Source: a virus. From it: a stretch of DNA of 42,989 nucleotides. The stretch is from positions 1-42,989 of IMG/VR virus record IMGVR_UViG_3300008113_000104; one strand, 5' to 3'. The notes under the pieces were generated by a model. That model was not told the origin of the DNA, searched no databases, and saw only the letters and a list, made by a program, of their open reading frames with translations. Made by a program: the position numbers and the translations under genes. Shown one piece after another: positions 23,755 to 31,195 of the stretch (position 1 is the first letter of the stretch; every line of letters begins with the position of its first letter).

Positions 23755-26247
23755 TTAGGCAAATAGGAATTCAAGGGTGTTTATGTTTTCGGTTTTCCAA
23801 CCGATGATATCCAAAATAGTTTTCAGGGGTTCGAGGAAACTTTTCTCAAATTGTAGGTCATAGTCCACCGATTTGTCAAGCCCCAATTCAGTTGGAAATG
23901 TCTGAAGAAAAGAAATAACATTTTCATTGATCTTGTTCGGTGTCCTAAGCATAATGAACTTAATCTTCTCCCCATCCTGAATGATTGGATACTTGTGAGT
24001 TAGTTTATTTTTACGAATGTAAAAATTATATAGAAGAACTCCACGGACATGAATTGGAGTAGATTTAACGTAGATAGTAGAGTTACTTGAAAACTTCTTT
24101 AGGTTATTTGCACTTCGTGGAAATGCAATCTCATCTACAGGAAGATTCTTAAACTCATTTCTAAATTCTTCAATAAATTTAATCAGATCATCATTAGTTT
24201 TTGTCATGATAATCTTGAGTGCATCCTTAATCTTTTGACGGCAGGGAGCAGGAGTAGAAGATTTAACTGCTTCAATACCCATGATCTTCAGTTTTGGTTC
24301 AGTGAATCGAACACCTTCAATATCCCAGGCATTGAGAATGTATCGTTTCTTAGCAGTCCAAATACCTTTGTCAGCAATTGTCTCACGTTTCATGAACATT
24401 TTTTGTTCATAGGCATTAACATACGTTGCCAAGGTTTGATAAGATGTTTCAATATACTTTTCAAGTTCCATCCCACACACCTTATCAAGGAACGTGACAA
24501 TGCTTTCAGCATTTTTCTCTCTCCCTTTGAATACACGGTCAACCAAATGATCCAAGCACAAGTAAATAGAATCAGTGTCAATAGCAATAACATAATCTTG
24601 ATCCTCAGTATGAAGATGTTTGTTTAGGTATTCATTTAATTTCTTTTCGATCCAACGAATCGAAAGTTGACCAGACAAAGTAATTGCCTCAGCATTCTGA
24701 AGATTGTAATATCTGAAGTATTGATTTCCAATAGCACCATAAGCAGAGTTCAATTGAATCTTACGTGCCATCTGGATGTTGTTATACTTGGCAATCTTTT
24801 TAACTAGATCAGGGTCTTTCGATTTTTCATACTCTTTCTTAGCATCGAGCATTAGTTTCTTATAGATGGTGCGTTCATCATAAATCTTCTGCATCATCTT
24901 AGGCAGGAATCCTTGGTGCCTAGTATCATACATTGCACCGTTTGCACATACAGTTGAATTATTCAATTCGGACAATTCAATCTCTTGCCGTAGCAATCTA
25001 TCTACAGTTGCAGATGGATGTTTAGTTGGCAGTAGAGTTTCAGGACTGATGTTATATTGCATAATCAAGTGAGGATATAGTGAGTTCAAGTCAAAACTCA
25101 CAACCCAATTATACAAACCAGGAATAGGTTCTTTCACATACGCACCCTCATACTTCTCATCTTTATTGGGAGCACCTTTCTTAGGTGGCACAACCAGATT
25201 CTGTTCCTTGAGGAAGTTAAAGATAAGAGTATCCCAAGTACGCACCTGAGAATATACATCCTCATAATTTACCTTGGCATCGTATGCCATGGCAACAGCA
25301 AGTTCAATCAGTTTCATTTTGTCTTCCAGACGGTCAACAAGTTCCACGTCAAAGATGTTGTATTCTACAAATCTCTGCCAACCATTACGATAGAATGCAC
25401 TAAAGTTTTCAAACTCACTGTGATCCAACTTACGTTGCCCCAGTTCAACAAACGCAATATGATCGAGTCGATATGATTCCTGGTTAGTGTAAGTAAACTT
25501 CTTATACAAATCAAGGTAATCGAGAATAGAAACTCCCAGCAAAGTATATGAAATTTGCTTACGACCTTTGATATAGATTTCATTCTCCGTAATCTTATTC
25601 CAGGGGGACAGTGACTTTGCCCACTTCTCTCCTAGAATTCTTGTCGTTCGACGACAAATATAAGGAATGTCATATAGATTACAGTTCCATCCAGTCACAA
25701 TATCTGGTGTATTCTCTGCCCACCACTGAATAAAATGCTGGAGCATCTTGTGCTCATTATCACACAAGAACAAATTAACATTGTTTGGTGCTTCAAACTC
25801 ACGGGTCACCCATGTAAACACCTTTTTAGTATTAAGATTTTTGATTGTAATACAAAGAACTTCTTCCGATGATGATTCTACATCGGGGAATCCATTCTCA
25901 GATGCAACCTCAATGTCAATAGTATAGATCTGAAGAGTTTGAAAGTCATAGTCTACATGCTTAGGATATTTGTCTGCGATATATTGATACACAAACCTCT
26001 CATATCCATGGACTTCAAATCCATCGATCTTATCATACTTTTTAATGAACTCCCGTGCTTCTCTGGGAGATTCAAACTTGATTGGTTTTACATTTTGTCC
26101 ATACAAAGTTTTGTGTTTAGATTCTCCTTTTGTAGGCACAAAAAGAGTGGGAGTAAAACTCTCTCTGTAGGTGACAGGTTCTTTACCCTCATACCCACGA
26201 TAGAGAATTTTATCCCCCACTAATTCAACACTGGTATAGAAATCCAT
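23755..26247 (-). CDS. 43: DNA polymerase (T4 gp43, family B)
   Basis: Replicative polymerase with proofreading. Exonuclease motifs: [22 protein letters not shown] and YNIFDVELV. Polymerase motifs: [31 protein letters not shown] and [10 protein letters not shown]. The C-terminus [15 protein letters not shown] is the probable clamp-binding tail. Length 830 residues. The ATG at 26247 shares its A with the upstream stop (TGATG) and follows GGGGAG. Confidence 0.97.
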   Translation of the reverse strand: MDFYTSVELVGDKILYRGYEGKEPVTYRESFTPTLFVPTKGESKHKTLYGQNVKPIKFESPREAREFIKKYDKIDGFEVHGYERFVYQYIADKYPKHVDYDFQTLQIYTIDIEVASENGFPDVESSSEEVLCITIKNLNTKKVFTWVTREFEAPNNVNLFLCDNEHKMLQHFIQWWAENTPDIVTGWNCNLYDIPYICRRTTRILGEKWAKSLSPWNKITENEIYIKGRKQISYTLLGVSILDYLDLYKKFTYTNQESYRLDHIAFVELGQRKLDHSEFENFSAFYRNGWQRFVEYNIFDVELVDRLEDKMKLIELAVAMAYDAKVNYEDVYSQVRTWDTLIFNFLKEQNLVVPPKKGAPNKDEKYEGAYVKEPIPGLYNWVVSFDLNSLYPHLIMQYNISPETLLPTKHPSATVDRLLRQEIELSELNNSTVCANGAMYDTRHQGFLPKMMQKIYDERTIYKKLMLDAKKEYEKSKDPDLVKKIAKYNNIQMARKIQLNSAYGAIGNQYFRYYNLQNAEAITLSGQLSIRWIEKKLNEYLNKHLHTEDQDYVIAIDTDSIYLCLDHLVDRVFKGREKNAESIVTFLDKVCGMELEKYIETSYQTLATYVNAYEQKMFMKRETIADKGIWTAKKRYILNAWDIEGVRFTEPKLKIMGIEAVKSSTPAPCRQKIKDALKIIMTKTNDDLIKFIEEFRNEFKNLPVDEIAFPRSANNLKKFSSNSTIYVKSTPIHVRGVLLYNFYIRKNKLTHKYPIIQDGEKIKFIMLRTPNKINENVISFLQTFPTELGLDKSVDYDLQFEKSFLEPLKTILDIIGWKTENINTLEFLFA

Positions 26248-26624
26248 CAACTCCCCAGGCAACGATTGTACAACTTCAGGATGTCCTCCTTCGGATCCAG
26301 TATAGTAAAGATCGATTCGGTTGTCAAGAAGAGGTCTCGTTGGTCTGAGTATTTGGGGAACTCCTCAAGAATGGCATACTCATAAACATACCAATCTTTA
26401 TCGGTAGCACCCTCATCAATTTTCCTTGCGGAAAGTTTAACATGATCATTTTCAAGTGAGTGTGCTCTCTTTTCTAGAGATTCTGGATTTTCCCCATACT
26501 CAGCACACTCAACAATCTTATAACAATTTTGTAGGAAGAGTGCTGGTTCTTCATCCAATTCAGTTAAATGACCAATCAGATATTCATTCGGGTTCTGCTG
26601 GAGCAGTAGTAGTTTCACTGTCAT
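26247..26624 (-). CDS. Sm-like family protein, divergent copy
   Basis: A 125-residue protein starting MTVKLLLLQQNPNEYLIGHL. Its C-terminus (LDPKEDILKLYNRC) matches the end of the Sm-like proteins at 26584 and 34012, so it is probably a third member of that family, longer and more diverged. Directly ahead of gp43 and coupled to it. Function unknown; RNA or DNA-polymerase-associated roles are possible. Confidence 0.7.
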   Translation of the reverse strand: MTVKLLLLQQNPNEYLIGHLTELDEEPALFLQNCYKIVECAEYGENPESLEKRAHSLENDHVKLSARKIDEGATDKDWYVYEYAILEEFPKYSDQRDLFLTTESIFTILDPKEDILKLYNRCLGS

Positions 26625-26940
26625 TGTTCGTAGTTGTAGTGTTAATAATTTGAGTATATCTATCTAGAATTTCTTCATGTGGATTGTAAAGAGTTACGAT
26701 TTGATCCAGTCTTACAAGAAACTCATTTTTATCCGCTAGTGGTGCCCATGGTAGATATTGAACCTGAACATCATTTAGTTTTTGTGGTGCGTCAGTTTCT
26801 ACTACCAGTTGCTCAGATTGAATATAAACCTGATAAGGATTTGTAAGTAGCAGTCCTACAACTGTCTCATCGTTTAGTGCTTCCTTAACATCACTAATTA
26901 CGTCCTCTCCGTTTTGCAGTCTTACGATTTTTACGCTCAT
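26584..26940 (-). CDS. Sm-like (Lsm fold) protein
   Basis: Starts MSVKIVRLQNGEDVISDV, with QVQYLPWAPLADKNE and TLYNPHEEILDRYTQI in the second half, followed by a Thr/Asn/Glu tail. The same order of motifs occurs in the protein at 34012-34302. A structure of an Sm-like protein of presumed cyanophage origin has been published, and this pattern fits that family as I remember it. RNA binding is a family-based inference. Confidence 0.65.
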   Translation of the reverse strand: MSVKIVRLQNGEDVISDVKEALNDETVVGLLLTNPYQVYIQSEQLVVETDAPQKLNDVQVQYLPWAPLADKNEFLVRLDQIVTLYNPHEEILDRYTQIINTTTTNNDSETTTAPAEPE

Positions 26941-27133
26941 ACGATTTCTCCATTAATGTCTTATAGGATTCTTTAAATAATTCACTAATTGCTTTCCTTA
27001 GTGTAATATTTTTTTCATATGCCAAGTCTCTTGCAAGAATAAGTACATCATCCATGTACTGACTTGGAATATCCATATTTAAATTTTCAATATCATCACA
27101 TCCAGGTGGACATAGATTTACATAGTAGTTCAT
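26894..27133 (-). CDS. Small protein, 79 aa, helical and basic
   Basis: Start at 27133 (MNYYVNLCPPGCDDIENLNM) is supported by GGAGG upstream. The centre (YMDDVLILARDLAYEKNITLRK) and the basic end (RKNRKTAKRRGRN) suggest nucleic acid contact. First gene behind the promoter of the replication operon, so expressed early. No family recognised. Confidence 0.7.
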   Translation of the reverse strand: MNYYVNLCPPGCDDIENLNMDIPSQYMDDVLILARDLAYEKNITLRKAISELFKESYKTLMEKSYERKNRKTAKRRGRN

Positions 27134-27144
27134 AACTAACCTCC

Positions 27145-27173
27145 AGTATACACACAAAAAAGGGAGGGGTCAA
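27145..27173 (-). promoter_or_regulatory. Sigma70-type promoter of the gp43-uvsX-gp41 operon
   Basis: TTGACC (27168-27173), 17-bp spacer, TATACT (27145-27150). The -35 and spacer lie inside the hsp20 terminator hairpin. It probably reads seven or eight genes to the terminator at 19946-19978. Confidence 0.75.
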
Positions 27174-27187
27174 GCCCTTCTCCCTTT
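27159..27187 (-). terminator. Terminator of hsp20
   Basis: An 11-pair stem including two G-T pairs and a run of six T on the minus strand, 23 bases after the hsp20 stop. Overlaps the next promoter. Confidence 0.75.
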
Positions 27188-27209
27188 ATTCTGTTGTTTG
27201 ATTTATTTA

Positions 27210-27665
27210 TCAACTTTCTGTAAGTAGTTGTGGTGAAGAACCTGCAATATCATATACGGTTCTCTTTTGATGTTCTGGAATAATTTTTTCCAGATCGATT
27301 GTAAGTAGTCCATCCTCAAAACGAACGTCTTTAATTCTTACATCTTCAGATAACTGCCATGCTCTTGTAAAACTCCTTTTTGATAGTCCTTTGTGGAGAT
27401 AATTTCTTGTAGTATCTTTGTCCTCATTTTTGGAGGTAACTCTGAGAATGTTCTGTTCAGTAGAAACTTCGATCTCATCTCGTTTAAATCCTGCAAGTGC
27501 AACTTCAATTGTGAAATTACTGGAATCATGTTTGATTAAGTTGTAGGGTGGATAGTTAATGTTGTGCCCAGAAAGAGCATCTAGTCGATTAAAAATATCA
27601 TCCAGACCTACAGCATGGGGTGCGTATTCTTTCCAAAAGGTGTCTAGTGTGCTAGTTGTAATCAT
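27210..27665 (-). CDS. hsp20: Small heat-shock protein (Hsp20, alpha-crystallin)
   Basis: ATP-independent chaperone of 151 residues. The alpha-crystallin core covers about 40-140: FTIEVALAGFKRDEIEV, LRVTSKNE, GLSKRSFTRAWQL and the GLLTIDLEKIIPE end strand. It is a common cyanophage gene and may help virion assembly or protect host proteins. A perfect late box TATAAATA lies 58 bases upstream, so late expression is expected. Confidence 0.95.
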   Translation of the reverse strand: MITTSTLDTFWKEYAPHAVGLDDIFNRLDALSGHNINYPPYNLIKHDSSNFTIEVALAGFKRDEIEVSTEQNILRVTSKNEDKDTTRNYLHKGLSKRSFTRAWQLSEDVRIKDVRFEDGLLTIDLEKIIPEHQKRTVYDIAGSSPQLLTES

Positions 27666-27722
27666 TGAACTTCTCCTTAAATAAGCAAGAATTTGTAATG
27701 GACCCCGAAGGCATCCGAAAGA

Positions 27723-27730
27723 TATTTATA
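27723..27730 (-). promoter_or_regulatory. Late promoter box TATAAATA for hsp20
   Basis: Exact T4 late consensus on the minus strand, one base from the plus-strand box at 27732. The pair forms a divergent late promoter. Confidence 0.75.
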
Positions 27731-27731
27731 G

Positions 27732-27739
27732 CATAAATA
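27732..27739 (+). promoter_or_regulatory. Late promoter box CATAAATA for the plus-strand island
   Basis: CATAAATA 38 bases before the first exported-protein gene, which has a GGAGG site. Confidence 0.7.
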
Positions 27740-27777
27740 GCTTTGCCCATATAGTCTGTTTTTGGAGGATAACCCCC

Positions 27778-28230
27778 ATGAAAAAGGTATTAACCGTACT
27801 TGCGGCAGGATCCTTTTTCGTTATGCCTGGTAATGCTGCTGAAATTACATCACGAATCACTGACTCTGTTCAATTGAAAGTCGATGCTGCTGCTTCCCAA
27901 GCACTTAGAATTGGAGGACAATACTCCGTTTCAGGAACTAATATTCAATCATCTACATTTGGTGGTGTGGGTGGTGCTGGATCATATTCGATCAATACTG
28001 CTGGTCAAGCATTCAGTTTTTCTGAAAGTTTGATTGAAGCAGATACAATCCCAGCATCCGTATCTACAGGATCTATTGCCCCCTATGGAAATATTACCTC
28101 TACTGCTGCTGGTACTGCTGGAACTCTTGCTGGTACTCTTTCAGGCACATCAGTCCCTACTGTGACTGCTGGTGGTGCTGGAACAACCGCAACTGCACAA
28201 CGTAGTATCGAATTGAGTGTATTCAAATGA
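27778..28230 (+). CDS. Exported protein with Sec signal peptide, paralog 1
   Basis: A 150-residue protein. Signal peptide MKKVLTVLAAGSFFVMPGNA with a cleavage-like GNAA site. The mature part is Gly/Ser/Thr/Ala-rich and shares a module with the next gene: GGQYSVSGTNIQ, GAGSYSINTAGQAFSFSES. Good GGAGG site and a late box upstream. Exported beta-rich virion or cell-surface protein is the best guess. Confidence 0.85.
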   Translation: MKKVLTVLAAGSFFVMPGNAAEITSRITDSVQLKVDAAASQALRIGGQYSVSGTNIQSSTFGGVGGAGSYSINTAGQAFSFSESLIEADTIPASVSTGSIAPYGNITSTAAGTAGTLAGTLSGTSVPTVTAGGAGTTATAQRSIELSVFK

Positions 28231-28592
28231 GACATTTAACTCCCGTCTTGCTTTTAGCAGCGGGAGTCATTTGTACTCCTGCGATGGCTAATACTGTTGT
28301 GCCTAATTTTACCAGAGGCACAATTACTGCGACCACAGAATCAACAACCAAAGTAATAGAAACAATCCGTCAAGTTGAATACACAACTGGCACATCATAT
28401 ACTGTAACTGGAACTAACATTAACATTCCTGGCACTCCTCAACAAGGAGCAAATTATAGTATCATGACTCAAGGTGCTCCATTCCAGTTCAGTGAAACCT
28501 ATCTCGGACCTGGAGTGGCAAAAGAAACATGGATAGATCGCACAACGGAAACAAACTCGGTTACAAACTCGGTATCTGTCTTTACACAGTAG
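28227..28592 (+). CDS. Exported protein with Sec signal peptide, paralog 2
   Basis: A 121-residue protein coupled to the preceding gene by ATGA. Signal peptide MRHLTPVLLLAAGVICTPAMA. The mature part contains TSYTVTGTNINIPG and GANYSIMTQGAPFQFSET, aligned with the preceding protein, so the two are tandem paralogs. Function unknown. Confidence 0.8.
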   Translation: MRHLTPVLLLAAGVICTPAMANTVVPNFTRGTITATTESTTKVIETIRQVEYTTGTSYTVTGTNINIPGTPQQGANYSIMTQGAPFQFSETYLGPGVAKETWIDRTTETNSVTNSVSVFTQ

Positions 28593-29122
28593 GTTTTTAT
28601 ATATCGTCTGCAGTGGCTCAAACAGCTCCTAGTAATACTAACATTGCTGGTCCTAGTGCTTCTGCTACAGGTAACGTTACTAACCAAGCGGTACAAGTCT
28701 TACAGGGTCCATACGCACTCAATACGTATGGTGCTGGAGTTAGTTGCCAGGGACCAACGATGAGTGTTTCACCATTTATACTTGGGAATACCAACTTAAG
28801 TCAAGATCCAGCAACTTACCAATCATACAATGGTAATGCTGGATTAAGTTTAGGTTTTAACTTTCCTCTAGATGGTTCAATGCAAGAACTTTGTAAAGAA
28901 AGAGCACGAACCGAAATCAGAAGACAGAATGCCGAAGCAGATAAAGCACGTTTAGATTTTGAGTTAGTCAGACTTCTAAAATGTGGTGAGGCAATTAAGA
29001 GTGGAGTAATATTCCACCCACAAAGTCCATATGCAAAAATCTGTTCTGATGTAGTTGTTAGGGATCAAACACCTGGATTTGTAACAATTCCAGACCCGAA
29101 AATAAATAAGGCAGATAAGTAA
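28529..29122 (+). CDS. Exported-type protein, 197 aa, third gene of the set
   Basis: Begins inside the previous gene (64-base overlap). The N-terminus MDRSHNGNKLGYKLG is followed by a hydrophobic stretch ending in ISSAVAQ, a signal-like segment. The middle is NTNIAGPSASATGNVTNQAV and GPTMSVSPF; the C-terminal third has helical charged segments (KERARTEIRRQNAEADKARL). Resembles a cyanophage virion protein. Confidence 0.75.
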   Translation: MDRSHNGNKLGYKLGICLYTVGFYISSAVAQTAPSNTNIAGPSASATGNVTNQAVQVLQGPYALNTYGAGVSCQGPTMSVSPFILGNTNLSQDPATYQSYNGNAGLSLGFNFPLDGSMQELCKERARTEIRRQNAEADKARLDFELVRLLKCGEAIKSGVIFHPQSPYAKICSDVVVRDQTPGFVTIPDPKINKADK

Positions 29123-29129
29123 TTATACC

Positions 29130-29258
29130 GTGCGATATGTATCAGTAATGCTTCTTATGCCTAATGGAAAAGTTCGGTGGTTTGATATACCATGGGGGAA
29201 ATCCCATCTTGACGTTCTTCGTAAACACGGTACAATTCTTATGACTATTGTTAAGTAA
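29130..29258 (+). CDS. Tiny protein, about 42 aa
   Basis: GTG start at 29130 (ATG at 29148 as alternative). Contains MLLMPNGKVRWFDIPWGK and HLDVLRKHGTILMTIVK. No strong ribosome site. Position between coding genes and composition support coding, weakly. Confidence 0.5.
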   Translation: MRYVSVMLLMPNGKVRWFDIPWGKSHLDVLRKHGTILMTIVK

Positions 29259-29268
29259 GAGGTATGTT

Positions 29269-29427
29269 ATGTACACACTTTCAGAAAAAGACATTAATCG
29301 TTTAATTGTTCTGTGTGCTGAAAAATGTGTAGCATGTAAAGATGGTGAGGCTAAAAAAGACTACCAACATTTACTTAATAAATTGAAGACCTACAAACAA
29401 CAAAATCATGACACATCTAATAGTTGA
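29269..29427 (+). CDS. Small protein, 52 aa
   Basis: Starts MYTLSEKDINRLIVLCAEK with an AGAGG site upstream. A charged helical protein with three Cys in 9 residues (CAEKCVAC), perhaps metal binding. Overlaps the next gene by 20 bases. No function recognised. Confidence 0.65.
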   Translation: MYTLSEKDINRLIVLCAEKCVACKDGEAKKDYQHLLNKLKTYKQQNHDTSNS

Positions 29428-29548
29428 AATCTTAAATAATCAGGTGTGTTTGGGAATTATAGGTTTCTCTCTTGTTATGCTACCCATCATTGGTATTGCT
29501 AAAATTCATGACACCAGTAACGAAAGAAGAAGTGAAGGAGATGATTGA
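29408..29548 (+). CDS. Tiny membrane protein, 46 aa
   Basis: One membrane segment (VCLGIIGFSLVMLPIIGIA, about 13-31) and a charged tail (HDTSNERRSEGDD). Overlaps the neighbours at both ends (20 and 41 bases). Confidence 0.6.
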   Translation: MTHLIVEILNNQVCLGIIGFSLVMLPIIGIAKIHDTSNERRSEGDD

Positions 29549-29696
29549 TGCTGCTATACGACAGCACAATCGGAATGCCAGTATTATTAGTATGTGCGTT
29601 GGTTGGGTGGTTCTTGCTCTATTTGCTGAAGGACTGCTAAGACTTATTGGAGTTATTCCCCCTCTACTACCATGGCTCAACATTACCCTGAAATAA
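29508..29696 (+). CDS. Small membrane protein, 62 aa
   Basis: The ATG at 29508 (MTPVTKEEVKEMIDAAIRQH) gives a charged N-terminus and a hydrophobic C-terminal part (ISMCVGWVVLALFAEGLLRL, then a Pro-rich end). An upstream ATG at 29472 would extend it but lies in the preceding gene. Likely inner-membrane anchored. Confidence 0.65.
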   Translation: MTPVTKEEVKEMIDAAIRQHNRNASIISMCVGWVVLALFAEGLLRLIGVIPPLLPWLNITLK

Positions 29697-29851
29697 TTGG
29701 TATCGTTTTCCTGTTGGTATTTGCTGCCACGATGTTCTATCAAGGCACTTGCATTATGAGAGGGCAACGTGGATATTCTCTTCGTGATTATCTGAAACAG
29801 GATAGCACAAATATGAGAAAAAGAATAGAGGAAATACTAAAAGATAAATGA
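29672..29851 (+). CDS. Small membrane protein, 59 aa
   Basis: N-terminal membrane segment (EIIGIVFLLVFAATMFYQG, about 7-25) followed by a basic soluble tail (RGQRGYSLRDYLKQD). Overlaps the preceding gene by 25 bases and the next by four. Confidence 0.65.
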   Translation: MAQHYPEIIGIVFLLVFAATMFYQGTCIMRGQRGYSLRDYLKQDSTNMRKRIEEILKDK

Positions 29852-29955
29852 CGATTACAGAAGAAGATCTAAAAGAATTACACGAAAGAGTTCTTCAGGC
29901 AAAAATGGAAGAACTCTTTGAAGAACCATCTACCTACGAGGATGAAGATGAGTGA
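29848..29955 (+). CDS. Tiny acidic protein, 35 aa
   Basis: MTITEEDLKELHERVLQ and an acidic end (EEPSTYEDEDE). ATGA overlap with the gene ahead and an 8-base overlap with the next. A soluble helix; no function recognised. Confidence 0.55.
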   Translation: MTITEEDLKELHERVLQAKMEELFEEPSTYEDEDE

Positions 29956-30076
29956 ATTTCCATGGGGGGTTTTAATAATCTTATCCTGTGGATTGTTGTT
30001 CACACTTTATTGCATTTATTACATTTTAAAATTAGCACATGAGGAAATGAAAGATGAACCACCAACTCATCATTAG
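29948..30076 (+). CDS. Tiny membrane protein, 42 aa
   Basis: Membrane segment WGVLIILSCGLLFTLYCIYYI (within 6-26) and a short acidic His-rich tail (EEMKDEPPTHH). Overlaps neighbours on both sides. Confidence 0.6.
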   Translation: MSEFPWGVLIILSCGLLFTLYCIYYILKLAHEEMKDEPPTHH

Positions 30077-30146
30077 TAGTATCACGATATTCACAACTGT
30101 AATATTGTTTGTTTATTGGGGATTGAATAACGCATATCCACACTAA
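30054..30146 (+). CDS. Tiny membrane protein, 30 aa
   Basis: Almost wholly one membrane segment (SSITIFTTVILFVYWGLN). Overlaps the preceding gene by 23 bases. The TAA stop lies in the late box at 30143-30150. The eighth member of the overlapping chain. Confidence 0.5.
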   Translation: MNHQLIISSITIFTTVILFVYWGLNNAYPH

Positions 30147-30150
30147 ATAT
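30143..30150 (+). promoter_or_regulatory. Late promoter box CTAAATAT
   Basis: Plus-strand CTAAATAT 22 bases before the gene at 30172, overlapping the stop of the tiny membrane gene. Confidence 0.5.
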
Positions 30151-30171
30151 TAGTACTACCGAAATGTGATT

Positions 30172-30492
30172 ATGCTTTCTACTCAGTATCGACTCCGTTT
30201 GGAGTTTATATGCCAACGTATTGTAAAAGGGGAAGAAGTAAAACTTGAAGATATGATCTGGGCAGAAAAACTTGCAAAAGCAAATCGAACTGCTGGAACT
30301 ATGCTCCGTCAAGCAAGAAGGACAGCAGAGAATCCAGAAATGCAAGAGGGAGATTTAGATGATTTTCTCAACCAATTAGATATTGGTGGGACTGGTCATG
30401 AAAGATTCGGTGTATCTAGATTCAATAGTGTCGATGATATTGTTGATTTCTTTACCGATGACAAACCAGATGATTGGAGGCAACGTGACTGA
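30172..30492 (+). CDS. Hypothetical protein, 106 aa
   Basis: A soluble helical protein: YRLRLEFICQRIVKGEEVKL and MIWAEKLAKANRTAG, then an acidic C-terminal half ending DFFTDDKPDDWRQRD. The ATG at 30172 is preferred; a GTG at 30166 is possible. The size and acidic tail could suggest a small transcription co-factor, but I see no motif that supports it. Confidence 0.7.
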   Translation: MLSTQYRLRLEFICQRIVKGEEVKLEDMIWAEKLAKANRTAGTMLRQARRTAENPEMQEGDLDDFLNQLDIGGTGHERFGVSRFNSVDDIVDFFTDDKPDDWRQRD

Positions 30493-30655
30493 ACACGACG
30501 AAAAATGGAATAGGGGTCTTGATTTATTCATCGAAAGTGTATATAAACCCGATCACGAACTAAGGCAAGATGCCCATGATGAAAAATGTTATAACGAACT
30601 AATGGGTATTCGATGGCAAGTTCTAGAATACTTACAAACATTAAGAAAACATTAA
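30485..30655 (+). CDS. Small protein, 56 aa
   Basis: GTG start at 30485 with GGAGG four bases ahead and an 8-base overlap with the preceding gene. Helical, charged, with KCYNELMGIRWQVLEYLQT. No function recognised. Confidence 0.65.
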   Translation: MTEHDEKWNRGLDLFIESVYKPDHELRQDAHDEKCYNELMGIRWQVLEYLQTLRKH

Positions 30656-30684
30656 TTTAGTATCACATTTTACAATTCATTAAC

Positions 30685-30692
30685 AATAAATA
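30685..30692 (+). promoter_or_regulatory. Late promoter box AATAAATA before the aptamer
   Basis: With T4 late spacing, transcription would start near 30698, one base before the CGTTC that begins the glutamine-aptamer-like RNA. Confidence 0.55.
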
Positions 30693-30698
30693 CAAGTA

Positions 30699-30743
30699 CG
30701 TTCATCTGCTATAATGCAGACGGAAGTAAGCCGACTCGGAACG
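30699..30743 (+). ncRNA. Glutamine-aptamer-like RNA (glnA / Downstream-peptide class), 5' copy
   Basis: CGTTCA (P1 5' strand), a perfect P2 hairpin (TCTGC TATAAT GCAGA), the conserved core CGGAAGTAAG, a short CCGACT segment and GGAACG (P1 3' strand). The order matches the glnA RNA family: P1, P2, CGGAAGUAAG, P3, GAAGGAACG. The GAA bulge before GGAACG that belongs to the loop-E motif is missing here, but is present in the second 3' half at 30910-30918. The known motif binds glutamine in cyanobacteria; the Downstream-peptide class precedes small peptide genes. Confidence 0.7.
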
Positions 30744-30755
30744 GATCGTTCATCT

Positions 30756-30911
30756 ATGGAAGCACTGTTCTTAACGTGTTTACAAGCAAACTTTCTTATT
30801 AGTAGAGTATTAACTCACCCAGAGTTGAGTCATCAACAACGTAATGATATTGTCTGGGAGATTAAACAAGTTACAAAGAAAGGTTGTTTCATAGACGCAA
30901 AAGCCGACTGA
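30756..30911 (+). CDS. Small protein between the two riboswitch halves, 51 aa
   Basis: Starts MEALFLTCLQANFLISRV, continues with HPELSHQQRNDIVWEIKQV and ends FIDAKAD. Its TGA is the first part of the GACTGAAGG element. No Shine-Dalgarno is evident; an ATG at 30714 lies inside the P2 loop region and is unlikely. It looks like a cyanophage small protein, and its last codons are made from the second copy of the aptamer sequence. Confidence 0.6.
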   Translation: MEALFLTCLQANFLISRVLTHPELSHQQRNDIVWEIKQVTKKGCFIDAKAD

Positions 30912-30921
30912 AGGAACGCTC
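30899..30921 (+). ncRNA. Second 3' half of the glutamine-aptamer-like RNA
   Basis: AAGCCGACT repeated from the first copy, followed by GAAGGAACGCTC, the full glnA-type 3' element including the GAA missing from copy 1. The 5' half needed here (CGTTCA, P2, CGGAAGTAAG) is degenerate (GTTTCATAGACGCAA). It lies 29 bases before the small-peptide gene. Confidence 0.6.
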
Positions 30922-30950
30922 TTTAGCCTCAAAATTAAGGAGAAAACCTA

Positions 30951-31109
30951 ATGTCACAAGCAACCTATAGAGGGTGCAAGTATAATACTGACACCCCTAA
31001 AGAAGAATATCGTAAGTGGTATTCGCAAACACATGCACCAGCACATGCAAATAACACCTATCGTGGTGTTGCCTATCGTCCTTGTAAAAACTCGGAGGTA
31101 GCAAAGTGA
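30951..31109 (+). CDS. Small YRG-motif peptide (DUF4278-like) behind the riboswitch
   Basis: A 52-residue peptide starting MSQATYRGCKYNTDT, with a second YRGVAYRPC near the end. The YRG(V/C)xY pattern twice in a small peptide is typical of DUF4278-type cyanobacterial peptides as I recall. AAGGAG lies 8 bases before the ATG. In cyanobacteria related RNAs regulate glutamine-synthetase inactivating factors or small peptides, so a nitrogen-status role in infection is a reasonable hypothesis. Confidence 0.75.
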   Translation: MSQATYRGCKYNTDTPKEEYRKWYSQTHAPAHANNTYRGVAYRPCKNSEVAK

Positions 31110-31195
31110 AAAAAATTAATATTCTTCAACTCATTAAAGAGCAAAAGCAAAAAGAAGAACGTCGTAAACAGGCACAACTTCTGTTAAAAGGATAA
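31106..31195 (+). CDS. Tiny basic peptide, 29 aa
   Basis: GTG start overlapping the stop of the YRG gene, with GGAGG before it. KKINILQLIKEQKQKEERRK is one basic helix. Its end overlaps the convergent structural gene by 12 bases. Probably translated with the YRG peptide; function unknown. Confidence 0.5.
   Translation: MKKINILQLIKEQKQKEERRKQAQLLLKG

Noticed and set aside
30172-30492. Identification as late co-activator gp33
   Set aside because: Size and acidic tail are compatible but no recognisable gp33 motif was seen.
30711-30716. TATAAT as a -10 box
   Set aside because: It is the loop of the P2 hairpin and has no -35 at normal distance.
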